Source: Porifericola rhodea (GTDB taxonomy: Bacteria > Bacteroidota > Bacteroidia > Cytophagales > Cyclobacteriaceae). Taken from it: DNA of 64,000 bases. A model generated the notes under the pieces. The model saw only the letters and a list, made by a program, of their open reading frames with translations, was not told where the DNA came from and searched no databases. The DNA is taken from positions 1,666,354-1,730,353 of the forward strand of contig NZ_CP119421.1 in the NCBI RefSeq assembly GCF_030506305.1. Direction: 5' to 3'. Shown here in pieces: positions 8,534 through 16,778 of the stretch; within the stretch, counting starts at the first letter, position 1; each line of letters starts with the position of its first letter. The translations under genes were made by a program, and so were the position numbers.

Positions 8534-9766
8534 ATGAAGAGACACTTATTATTTGCAGTACTTATTATAGCACTTTGGAGCTGCCAGGATGATCAGGTAG
8601 CCCCTCAGGAGGGTATTGAGTTGCGTCAGCTAAGCATAGAGGAGCAGGAGTTAGTAAGAGCCAGTAACAATTTTGCTATAGACCTCACCAAAGTGCTTTT
8701 AGAAGATGCTGAGGAAAACCTCTTCTATTCGCCTTACTACATTCATATGGATTTAAGTATGGCTATGAACGGTGCTGAAAATAATACGCTTATGCAGATG
8801 CAGCGTGTACAGCAATGCGAAGTGCTTAAGCGGCTGGAAGTAAACAAAGTGTACAACAGCTTGAATAGCTATTTGCAGGGAGTAGATGACCATATGCGAT
8901 TCGTATCTGCTCACTCCCTATGGCACCGACAGGAACTTGCGGTACGTCCTCTTTTCAGCGATATGGTTATGGCTTATTATGGTGCAGGCGTACAGGCCCT
9001 GGACTTCCACGACCTTAAAGCTTCTTCGCACATCAGCAAATGGATAGAAGACAATACCTCAGGTAAGATAGATGTGGAAATTCCTACCATTTTACCTTAT
9101 GAGTCGCTTTACCTCATTAGTGCTACACACTTAAAAGCCCAATGGACTTTTCCTTTTGCTAAAGAGAGCACTGCTCCCGGCACTTTCTTTTTAAATGATA
9201 AGAAAGAGGTGACTGTTCCCATGATGTTTACTGATCAGGCAAGCTACCGCTATCACCAAGACTCACAAAAAACATTGGTAGATATTCCCTTTGGCAACCA
9301 GCAGTTTAGCATGACCATACTTATGCCTGCCGAAACTGACAGTATCCATACACAGCTTAGCACACTTACTATTAAATCTTTGGAGCAAGCCCTGGAAAAT
9401 GCTGATACCCTGGATTACTATCTTTACTTACCTAAATTTAACATCAGCTCTCAGCTTGCTTTAAAGGAGCCGCTAGCTGCCCTGGGTATTAAAGATGCTT
9501 TCACTTCTCAGGCAGACTTCTCTGGTATTCTACAGGATTCTGCTGCTGTTACTAAGGTAGCAGACCTGATTCATACTGCAGGTTTAGAAATGCACGAAAA
9601 TGGTGTACAGACTGCAACACCCCGAGTAGCTGCTGCCAATACCAGTAGTGGAGCTCCGGTGGTTCGTATCAACCGCCCATTTATGTTTTTTGTACGCGAA
9701 AACCATAGTGGGGTAATATTATATGCAGGATATATTCATCATCCTCTCAACCAAATCAATAAGTAG
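8534..9766 (+). CDS. Serpin-family protease inhibitor, predicted lipoprotein
   Basis: 410 residues with a lipoprotein-type signal (MKRHLLFAVLIIALWSC, Cys17 as the acylated residue). The serpin fold is clear. There is an N-terminal NLFYSPYYIHMDLSMAMNGAENNT shutter-like helix, a central LISATHLKAQWTFPF strand, and a C-terminal RINRPFMFFVRENHSGVILYAGYI block, equivalent to the usual PF-x-F-x-I/V...ILF-x-G segment. The reactive-centre loop follows LEMHENG. Position P14 is Val, P9 is Pro, and the loop to RPF is about three residues shorter than in antithrombin. It is probably anchored in the outer membrane or periplasm and guards against proteases. Inhibitory activity is not assured. Its stop is 5 nt before the class D beta-lactamase, so the two form an operon. 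Confidence 0.9.
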   Translation: MKRHLLFAVLIIALWSCQDDQVAPQEGIELRQLSIEEQELVRASNNFAIDLTKVLLEDAEENLFYSPYYIHMDLSMAMNGAENNTLMQMQRVQQCEVLKRLEVNKVYNSLNSYLQGVDDHMRFVSAHSLWHRQELAVRPLFSDMVMAYYGAGVQALDFHDLKASSHISKWIEDNTSGKIDVEIPTILPYESLYLISATHLKAQWTFPFAKESTAPGTFFLNDKKEVTVPMMFTDQASYRYHQDSQKTLVDIPFGNQQFSMTILMPAETDSIHTQLSTLTIKSLEQALENADTLDYYLYLPKFNISSQLALKEPLAALGIKDAFTSQADFSGILQDSAAVTKVADLIHTAGLEMHENGVQTATPRVAAANTSSGAPVVRINRPFMFFVRENHSGVILYAGYIHHPLNQINK

Positions 9767-9771
9767 CCAAG

Positions 9772-10560
9772 ATGCCCCTTTACGTTCTCCTTGCTGTTGG
9801 TCTGAGCCTTATTAACGACACCACCACTGAAAGGGAAGAAAACTTTAAACAATATTTTGATGACTTTGGGGTGGAAGGCTCTTTTATCCTACTGGATGAA
9901 AGTGAGCAACAGTACACCTATTACAATAAAGAACGTTGCCATACAGCCTATAGTCCGGCTTCCACTTTTAAAATTCCCAATACCCTAATCGTGCTGGAAG
10001 AGAATATAGTGGAAGATGAAAACACCGTAATTTACTGGAAAGGGAAAGAGTGGTCTATTTCTGCCTGGAATCAGGATCTACCACTAAAAAACGCATTTCG
10101 CTTTTCCTGTGTGCCTTGCTATATACAAATGGCTGAGCAAATTAGTGAAGACCAATACCGTAAGCACTTACAGACTTTGGGCTATGGTAACCAAGACCCT
10201 GGCGGTAGCGAGAAAAATGCATTCTGGCTGGACGGTAACTTACGCATCTCTGCCAGAGAACAAATTGACTTTCTACAGAAACTGTATCATGAGGACCTTC
10301 CATATTCCCAAGCTCACCTGCAAATTGTAAAAAATATTTTACTGGACGAGACTACTGAAGACTACAGCCTCAGTGCTAAAAGTGGATGGAACAATCAGCT
10401 GCATAATACTAACCTTGGCTGGTATGTAGGCTATCTGGTAAAAAATGAAAAGGTATATTACTTTGCAACCAATATTGAGAGCAAAGACCCACATGATAAT
10501 TTTATCCGAGCCCGAAAAGAAATTACCATAAACATTCTGAAAGCTTTAAAAATCATTTGA
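9772..10560 (+). CDS. Class D (OXA-type) beta-lactamase
   Basis: 262 residues with every class D active-site motif: Ser64-Thr-Phe-Lys67 (nucleophile and carboxylatable lysine), Ser112-Cys-Val114 (SxV), Tyr138-Gly-Asn140 (YGN), Trp152-Leu-Asp-Gly155 (WxxG) and Lys203-Ser-Gly205 (KTG equivalent). It would hydrolyse beta-lactams in the periplasm through an acyl-serine intermediate. The N-terminal hydrophobic stretch (MPLYVLLAVGLSLIND) is short and lacks basic residues, so the export signal is weak. No better upstream start exists, because the serpin stop is only 5 nt away. It is not linked to an integron or IS, and base composition looks like that of its neighbours, suggesting a resident gene. 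The blaI-blaR1 pair lies about 35 kb away. Confidence 0.92.
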   Translation: MPLYVLLAVGLSLINDTTTEREENFKQYFDDFGVEGSFILLDESEQQYTYYNKERCHTAYSPASTFKIPNTLIVLEENIVEDENTVIYWKGKEWSISAWNQDLPLKNAFRFSCVPCYIQMAEQISEDQYRKHLQTLGYGNQDPGGSEKNAFWLDGNLRISAREQIDFLQKLYHEDLPYSQAHLQIVKNILLDETTEDYSLSAKSGWNNQLHNTNLGWYVGYLVKNEKVYYFATNIESKDPHDNFIRARKEITINILKALKII

Positions 10561-10634
10561 TTTGTAAAGCTATAGGCTACCCATGCTATCAATCACTTAA
10601 AACCTACTACCTATTAATACAGCTAAAGAATATT

Positions 10635-12287
10635 ATGCGAAACAAAATATTAAAAATTCACCCGCAGGATAACCTGATTGTAGCGCTAGATGAGCTTAGT
10701 GCCGGAGAGGTTGTAAGCTGGGAGAATGAGTCTTTTACCATACAAAACGATATCCCTCCCAAGCATAAATTTGTAACTCAGGATTTAGCCGTAGGCGGTC
10801 AAATTTATATGTATGGGGTATTGGTGGGAAAAGCTATGCAACCGATTAAAAAAGGGGAAGCGATTACTACCAAAAATGTAAAACATGATGCCAGCAACTT
10901 CAGCCTGGGGCAAAGAAAATCCGGATGGCAAGCCCCTGAAGTAAGCTCTTGGAAAGACAAAAGTTTTATGGGGTATCATCGGGATAATGGTAGTGTTGGA
11001 GTAGCCAACTATTGGCTGTTTATTCCTTTAGTGTTCTGCGAAAACCGCAACATTCGCGTTATACAACAGGCTTTAGTTAAAGATTTGGGGTATGACAGAA
11101 GTAGCAGCGTAGATTTTGATGTGCAGTCGCTTATTCAACAGCACCAGCGGGGAGCTTCAGAAGCTGAGATGCTCTCTTCAGATATTGTCATTACTGCTGA
11201 AGAAATGCAGAACAAAAGGGCTTTTCCAAATGTAGACGGCATTAAATTTCTTACCCATGAAGGAGGTTGCGGCGGTACCCGAGAAGATGCTCATACACTC
11301 TGCTCACTTTTTGCCAGCTATATTACCCACCCAAATGTAGCCGGAGCTACAGTGCTTAGCCTGGGTTGCCAGAATGCAGAAGCAGAAATTCTACAAAAAG
11401 AAATTTTTAAACGAGATGCTAGCTTTAGCAAGCCGCTCTACATTATGGAGCAGCAGAAAAGTGAATCTGAGAGAGCCTTTATTAGCGAGGCTATCAAAAA
11501 AACCTTTGTAGGGCTTACCCAGGCAAATAAAATTGAAAGAAAGCCCGCAGCACTTAACAAATTGGTGGTAGGTCTGGAATGTGGAGGTTCAGACGGATTT
11601 TCAGGCATTTCTGCCAACCCTTCAGTAGGTCATGCAGCAGATTTGCTGGTGGGGCTGGGTGGCTCCGTTATATTATCAGAATTTCCTGAGCTTAATGGTG
11701 TAGAACAGGAGCTAACCGACCGTTGTGTCAATGATGCTATTGCCAATAAATTTATCAGCATTATGCGAGCTTACAGTGCCAGTGCAGAGGCCGTAGGCAG
11801 CGGATTTGACGCTAACCCCTCTCCGGGCAACATTAAAGATGGCCTTATTACAGACGCTATCAAATCTGCCGGAGCCGCTAAAAAAGGTGGTACTTCACCG
11901 GTTGTAGATGTACTGGACTATACTGAAGTAGTTCGTACGCCTGGCCTCAACCTTTTATGCACTCCCGGCAATGATGTAGAGTCCACTACCGGACTGGCAG
12001 GCTCCTGGGCGAGTATTATTCTTTTTACCACCGGGCTGGGCACGCCTACAGGCAATCCTGTAGCACCTACCCTTAAAATTTCCAGTAATACTACACTCTC
12101 CCGGCGTATGTCAGATATTATAGACATTGATGCCGGTACTGTAATTACCGGAGAAGATACCATTGCCAGCAAAGGAGAAGAAATTCTGGACTATATTATT
12201 CGTACTGCCAGTGGCGCATATACGCCTAAAGCAGTAGCTATCGGTCAGGATGACTTTATTCCCTGGAAGAGAGGCGTATCACTCTAA
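10635..12287 (+). CDS. uxaA: Altronate dehydratase
   Basis: 550 residues from ATG at 10635. An upstream in-frame start at 10557 would overlap the beta-lactamase stop and add an unrelated tail. The N-terminal SAF-like domain (about 1-95) is followed by the UxaA catalytic region. That region has THEGGCGGTREDAHTL (Cys/His metal-site candidates), LGCQNAE, LECGGSDGFSGISANP and the C-terminal GLGTPTGNPVAPTLKI. The enzyme dehydrates D-altronate to 2-keto-3-deoxy-D-gluconate in the galacturonate pathway. The next gene, uxaB, makes its substrate. The pathway entry enzyme (UxaC) and KDG kinase/aldolase are not in the window. Confidence 0.93.
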   Translation: MRNKILKIHPQDNLIVALDELSAGEVVSWENESFTIQNDIPPKHKFVTQDLAVGGQIYMYGVLVGKAMQPIKKGEAITTKNVKHDASNFSLGQRKSGWQAPEVSSWKDKSFMGYHRDNGSVGVANYWLFIPLVFCENRNIRVIQQALVKDLGYDRSSSVDFDVQSLIQQHQRGASEAEMLSSDIVITAEEMQNKRAFPNVDGIKFLTHEGGCGGTREDAHTLCSLFASYITHPNVAGATVLSLGCQNAEAEILQKEIFKRDASFSKPLYIMEQQKSESERAFISEAIKKTFVGLTQANKIERKPAALNKLVVGLECGGSDGFSGISANPSVGHAADLLVGLGGSVILSEFPELNGVEQELTDRCVNDAIANKFISIMRAYSASAEAVGSGFDANPSPGNIKDGLITDAIKSAGAAKKGGTSPVVDVLDYTEVVRTPGLNLLCTPGNDVESTTGLAGSWASIILFTTGLGTPTGNPVAPTLKISSNTTLSRRMSDIIDIDAGTVITGEDTIASKGEEILDYIIRTASGAYTPKAVAIGQDDFIPWKRGVSL

Positions 12288-12319
12288 AATCTTTTTTATA
12301 TCAAATAAACGACCTAAAC

Positions 12320-13858
12320 ATGTCAAAAAGACTAAGTCAGCAAGCAGTACTTAATGCTGATATTGTAGCAAAACCAAACTTACACCTTCCTGAAAAGCGG
12401 CACCTGGAGTCACCGGACAAGATTATACAATTCGGATCAGGAGCTCTGCTTCGAGGCCTTATTGACTTTTTTATAGACAAAGCTAAACGCGAAGGCCAGT
12501 TTGACGGTAGGGTAGTTATTGTAAATAATACTAAATCCGGCCGGAGTACTCGCTTTAATGATCAGGATGGACTATTTACACTTTGTGTAGAAGGGTTTGC
12601 CAAAGGAGAAACTGTAAAAGAACATATTGTAAATGCTGCTATCAGCAAAGCGCTACCGGCAGCGGATCACTGGGAGGATATTCTTTCGTACGCACGCAAC
12701 CCAGAGGTTAATACAGTAGTCTCTAATACCACAGAAATTGGTATTACACTACACGAAGATGATGATTTGAAGGCAAACCCGCCGCAATCATTTCCAGCAA
12801 AGCTTACTGCCTTTTTACACGAGCGTTTTATGACACTGGGTGGCTCGCCACAGAGTGGTATGCTAATATTACCTACTGAACTAATTCTGGATAATGGCTC
12901 CAAGCTTAAAGACATTGTTTTAAAACTGGCCGTAATCAATAGGTTGGGTAGTGATTTTACAGACTGGATTAAGGAGCATAATATTTTTTGCGATACTCTG
13001 GTAGACCGTATTGTGCCTGGTGAGCCTGAAGAAGAAAAACAAAAGAAAATTGAAGAAGAGCTCGGTTTTGAAGATCAGCTGCTAACTGTGAGCGAGGTGT
13101 ACCGCCTTTTTGCTGTAGAAGGCAAGCGCAAAAAAATTCTGGAAAAAGCACCCTGGCTGGCTGTTGACGAAGGAATTATCATCAGCGAAGATATTACCCC
13201 TTATCGTGAGCGCAAGCTCCGTATTCTTAATGGCGGACATACGATAAGTGTGGCCGCAGGCTTTCTATGTGCATTAGATACAGTGTACGACTGTATGGAA
13301 GACCCTGTAATGTCACAATTTATAGACAAGGTAATTAAAAAAGAGATTGTGCCCAGCCTGGAGATTGACCAGCAAATGGCTAGCGAGTTTGCCAACGATG
13401 TACTGGACAGGTTCCGTAACCCTTTTCTAAACCACAAGCTAATTAGTATTACACTACAGTACACCTCAAAGATGAATATGCGTAATGGGCTCACTTTTAA
13501 GCGCTATTACGATAAATATAAGACAGTACCAGAGCTTATGTGTGCGGGCTTTGCCGCTTATCTATTGTTTTTACGTCCTATAAAAAAAGATGGCACCCGC
13601 TATTTTGGCGAATTCAATGGTCAGGAGTATCCTATAAACGATGATCAGGCAGAATATTTTTACCAGATCTGGAAAGAGGTAGATATACAAGACCCGGTAT
13701 TGGTTAATAGTTTTGTAGATAAAGTACTGCTTAACCAGCAGCTGTGGGAGTTAGACTATAGTCAACTTGGCGATTTTGCAGCGAGAGTAAAGCATTATCT
13801 GGGAGAGTACGCACAACATGGCGTTAAGCAAACCCTTGCTCAGCTGCTTAAAAGCTAA
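12320..13858 (+). CDS. uxaB: Tagaturonate reductase (altronate oxidoreductase)
   Basis: A 512-residue member of the mannitol dehydrogenase/UxaB family. The Rossmann NAD-binding start IIQFGSGALLRGLIDFF is at about residues 36-52. SNTTEIGI follows near 135-142, and the family's catalytic region includes LRILNGGHTISVAAG (Lys-x-x-Asn-x-x-H-type). The length fits UxaB. It reduces D-tagaturonate to D-altronate with NADH, giving the substrate of UxaA. It starts 32 nt after uxaA and ends before a clear terminator, so uxaA-uxaB form a two-gene unit. A fructuronate reductase (UxaD/UxuB) is the alternative, but the uxaA linkage favours UxaB. Confidence 0.9.
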   Translation: MSKRLSQQAVLNADIVAKPNLHLPEKRHLESPDKIIQFGSGALLRGLIDFFIDKAKREGQFDGRVVIVNNTKSGRSTRFNDQDGLFTLCVEGFAKGETVKEHIVNAAISKALPAADHWEDILSYARNPEVNTVVSNTTEIGITLHEDDDLKANPPQSFPAKLTAFLHERFMTLGGSPQSGMLILPTELILDNGSKLKDIVLKLAVINRLGSDFTDWIKEHNIFCDTLVDRIVPGEPEEEKQKKIEEELGFEDQLLTVSEVYRLFAVEGKRKKILEKAPWLAVDEGIIISEDITPYRERKLRILNGGHTISVAAGFLCALDTVYDCMEDPVMSQFIDKVIKKEIVPSLEIDQQMASEFANDVLDRFRNPFLNHKLISITLQYTSKMNMRNGLTFKRYYDKYKTVPELMCAGFAAYLLFLRPIKKDGTRYFGEFNGQEYPINDDQAEYFYQIWKEVDIQDPVLVNSFVDKVLLNQQLWELDYSQLGDFAARVKHYLGEYAQHGVKQTLAQLLKS

Positions 13859-13899
13859 AACTGGTAAAAGCAATTTCTTTTAGTATATTTTGAAATAGT

Positions 13900-13931
13900 A
13901 AGTGCTACATAATATTTTGTAGCACTTTATC
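13900..13931 (+). terminator. Terminator after uxaB
   Basis: A 10-bp perfect stem pairs AAGTGCTACA (13900-13909) with TGTAGCACTT (13918-13927). The loop is AT-rich and 8 nt long, and a T-rich tail follows. Confidence 0.7.
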
Positions 13932-13972
13932 TTTAATGATACCATCTGCAACAACACTACAAACTACTAAAT

Positions 13973-14950
13973 ATGAAAGTCTCCAGAAGACAGGCCTTAG
14001 CTTCACTAGGAGCTGTAGCCGGTGCCTCATTACTAGAAAGCTGCGGCAGTACTGCATCCGAACAAGCGAATCAACCTACTCCTGCTAAAACTGCCCTTAA
14101 TTCTGAAAAAAACCTTTTTAGCTACTGCCTGAATACCAGCACCATACGCGAGCAACAACTGGGCCTGGTGAAAGAAATAGAAATTGCGGCTCAGGCAGGT
14201 TATGATGGTATTGAGGTTTGGGTGCCTGGAGTACAAAAGTATGTAGAAGAAGGAGGAAGCTTAAAAGACCTTAAAACCCGTATTGATGAGCTGGGGATAA
14301 AAGTGGAAGATGCTATTGGTTTTGCCCAGTGGATTGTAGACGACCCACAGGTACGAGCCAATGCATTTGAGCAAGCCAAAAGAGAAATGGATATGCTGGC
14401 ACAGATTGGCTGTACTCGTATTGCGGCCCCTCCTGCTGGTGCTACCGACAAAGTTGGTCTCGACCTGCTGGCAGCTGCCGATCGGTATCGTCAGTTGCTC
14501 GAGCTAGGTGAAGAAATGGGCGTAATCCCACAATTGGAAGTTTGGGGCTTTTCGGCCAACCTACACCGTTTAGGCCAGACTACTTTTGTAGCTATGGAAA
14601 GCGGCCACCCAAAGGCCCGTATACTTCCAGATGTTTACCATCTATTCCGTGGCGGGTCCAGTTTTAACGCTTTGCAGATGCTTAGCGGTAGCACCGTAGA
14701 GATATTTCATATGAATGATTATCCTGCTCAGCCAGCACGAGATCAATTGACCGACAAGGACAGAGTATACCCTGGCGATGGAGTAGCACCTCTGAACCAG
14801 ATTCTACAAACTCTTGCTGCCGGAGGCACACCTAAAGTACTTTCTCTAGAACTGTTCAACCCTAACTACTGGAAACAAGACCCATTAGAAGTGGCCAAAA
14901 CAGGTTTGCGTAAGATGAAAGAGTCGGTAGAACAAGCCCTCAAGAGCTAA
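13973..14950 (+). CDS. Tat-exported TIM-barrel sugar epimerase/isomerase-like protein
   Basis: 325 residues. The N-terminus MKVSRRQALASLGAVAGASLL is a twin-arginine signal (SRRQAL), followed by ESC, which may also be a lipobox. The mature domain is of the xylose-isomerase-like AP endonuclease 2 family. It has AGYDGIEVWVPG, VIPQLEVWGF (Glu metal ligand), LPDVYHLFRGGS (Asp/His) and FHMNDYP (His/Asp), which form the expected metal-binding set at the barrel's C-terminal face. Such exported epimerase-like proteins are common in Bacteroidota and Planctomycetota, but their substrates are usually unknown. Placement behind uxaA-uxaB hints at sugar catabolism, though a terminator separates them. Confidence 0.82.
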   Translation: MKVSRRQALASLGAVAGASLLESCGSTASEQANQPTPAKTALNSEKNLFSYCLNTSTIREQQLGLVKEIEIAAQAGYDGIEVWVPGVQKYVEEGGSLKDLKTRIDELGIKVEDAIGFAQWIVDDPQVRANAFEQAKREMDMLAQIGCTRIAAPPAGATDKVGLDLLAAADRYRQLLELGEEMGVIPQLEVWGFSANLHRLGQTTFVAMESGHPKARILPDVYHLFRGGSSFNALQMLSGSTVEIFHMNDYPAQPARDQLTDKDRVYPGDGVAPLNQILQTLAAGGTPKVLSLELFNPNYWKQDPLEVAKTGLRKMKESVEQALKS

Positions 14951-15072
14951 GCGGAACATTTCAAATTAACTTAATAATTTTTTTTTAAAACACTGAATAT
15001 CAATTTTTTACATTTAAAAACAAAAGAACTATCCGGGGTGTAAGACAGTTATTATTGTCCAACTATAATTGT

Positions 15073-16110
15073 ATGCACCCATTTAAACCTTCTATTATAT
15101 TTCATACGCCTGATGCACTAAACGCAGAAGGAGAAAATATTCTGGCTCGCTTTCCTGAGGCCCACACCGAACAGATTAAGCAACATAACCGACTCCCTGA
15201 CCTTAATGGTATTGGGCATTATAAAGTAAAATCAGATGTGCTGGTGCTGGGTAGGTTAAAGACACAAATATGTCGTGAAAACGGCCGTTCGGCAGATTTT
15301 ATAGCTCCTAGCTTTGCCAACGGTTGTACAGGAGGCTGTACTTATTGCTACGTAGACCGTCACAAATCTGTAAATCCCATTACGCTTTTTACCAACACCC
15401 AGGAAACTTTGCAGACGATAGACCGGCATGTGCACACGCTTAGCTGGCCCAAAAAGCCGCATCAGACAGATTCTACCTATTATGTGTATGATATGGGCTG
15501 TAATTCGGATTTATCGGTAGACGCCTCTATTTCTCCGGGTATTATGCAGGCGATGGACTTTTTTAGGGAGCACCCAAAAGCAAAAGGCAGCTTTGCCACC
15601 AAATTTGTAAATACAGACCTGCTTAACTATAACCCAAAGCGTAAAGTGCGCATCCGTTTTAGCCTTATGCCCTCTGCTATTAGTAAGTTAGTAGATGTTC
15701 GTACCGACCCTATAGAAGAGCGCCTGCAAGCCATTAATCATTTTTATGATGCGGGTTATGAGGTACACGTAAACTTTTCTCCGGTAATCGTTTATGGTAA
15801 AACCTGGCGAGACGACTACAAAGCTTTGTTTAAGCAACTTGACAGTATTGTAAAGCCAGAGGTTAAGGCACAAATGAAATGTGAAGTCATCTTTCTGACG
15901 CATAACAAAGCGCAGCACGAAGCAAACCTGAATATTAACCCTAAAGCTGAGCAGATCTTATGGCAACCCGAATGGCAGGAAGGAAAAAAAAGTAAAATGG
16001 GCGGCGATAATATCCGCTACCAACACCAACTCAAGTCTAAAATGATAGACATCTTCAAACAAATTCATCAGGAGACTATACCCTGGTGTGGTATCCGCTA
16101 TATCTTTTAA
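15073..16110 (+). CDS. Spore photoproduct lyase-like radical SAM protein
   Basis: 345 residues from ATG at 15073 (a TTG six codons upstream, at 15055, is the alternative). The radical SAM cluster motif is CTGGCTYC at residues 85-92, that is CxxxCxxC, in FANGCTGGCTYCYVDRH. The pattern is the one of the SPL family (YVDR after the cysteines). The rest has the GNSDLS-like DMGCNSDLSVDASISPG segment and VNFSPVIVYG. Spore photoproduct lyase repairs a thymine dimer in Bacillus spores; this organism is not a spore-former by any sign here, so the substrate is unknown. Stand-alone gene between the epimerase and a small membrane protein. Confidence 0.83.
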   Translation: MHPFKPSIIFHTPDALNAEGENILARFPEAHTEQIKQHNRLPDLNGIGHYKVKSDVLVLGRLKTQICRENGRSADFIAPSFANGCTGGCTYCYVDRHKSVNPITLFTNTQETLQTIDRHVHTLSWPKKPHQTDSTYYVYDMGCNSDLSVDASISPGIMQAMDFFREHPKAKGSFATKFVNTDLLNYNPKRKVRIRFSLMPSAISKLVDVRTDPIEERLQAINHFYDAGYEVHVNFSPVIVYGKTWRDDYKALFKQLDSIVKPEVKAQMKCEVIFLTHNKAQHEANLNINPKAEQILWQPEWQEGKKSKMGGDNIRYQHQLKSKMIDIFKQIHQETIPWCGIRYIF

Positions 16111-16117
16111 ATAGTAA

Positions 16118-16142
16118 GGGGTATAGCTATTTACTATACCCC
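16118..16142. terminator. Hairpin between convergent genes
   Basis: A 9-bp perfect stem pairs GGGGTATAG (16118-16126) with CTATACCCC (16134-16142) around a 7-nt loop. It lies between the convergent radical SAM gene and the 110-residue gene. No U-tract follows on either strand, so termination function is plausible but not certain. Confidence 0.45.
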
Positions 16143-16169
16143 TGGATACTTAGGCTGGCAGCCTGTTTC

Positions 16170-16502
16170 TTATAAAAGAATAAGTAGCAATACTATTACA
16201 AGCAGAGCTCCTCCTCCTATGTAAATCCCTCCTGACATTGCCTGTTGCTTAAGCGCCTTAGCTTCTTCTTTTACATCTTTAATTTCTGAACGAATAGCTT
16301 CTTTTTCAGCTTTTGTAGTAGCATCTTTTTTAGCTTCTTTGAGCACATCGACACGCTCTTCCAGTTGTTCAAGGGCTAGTTGATACTCTTCTTTGGTCAT
16401 TTGCTCATCTGCAGGAAGTGGGTCAGTAGCAGCGTTGACCTTCAGAGTGCTAAAGCTTAATGTAAAAGAGAGTAGAGTTAGAAACAGAACTTTAGTTTTC
16501 AT
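16170..16502 (-). CDS. Small membrane protein with coiled coil, unknown function
   Basis: 110 residues. A type I signal peptide (MKTKVLFLTLLSFTLSFSTLKVNA) is followed by a charged helix rich in Lys, Glu and Ala over about residues 35-88, with heptad-like spacing. A C-terminal membrane anchor (GIYIGGGALLVIVLLLILL) closes the protein. The layout suggests a periplasmic helix tethered to the inner membrane by its tail. No family recognised. It lies convergent to the radical SAM gene, and a 276-nt AT-rich spacer without obvious features separates it from the sialidase gene. Confidence 0.65.
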   Translation of the reverse strand: MKTKVLFLTLLSFTLSFSTLKVNAATDPLPADEQMTKEEYQLALEQLEERVDVLKEAKKDATTKAEKEAIRSEIKDVKEEAKALKQQAMSGGIYIGGGALLVIVLLLILL

Positions 16503-16778
16503 TAGAAAAAATAGTTTGGTTAAAAAATTAGCTTAAGAAGCAATCAGAAAAGTATACTTAAGCTTGTAATAGTAATTAACAGAGATGCATATTAGAATGT
16601 TTACACAACATCTATTAAAAGGATAAACAGGAGTTTACACAGACTTTACTATCTACTTTTTTTTACAAAAAAATCTCTCTATTGCCCTCTAACATAAGAT
16701 TACCTACATATCCTGATATTTTTACCCCTACCTTAATTATTTTTTTTACCTAACTTTTAAGCTACATGCACATCGGTG

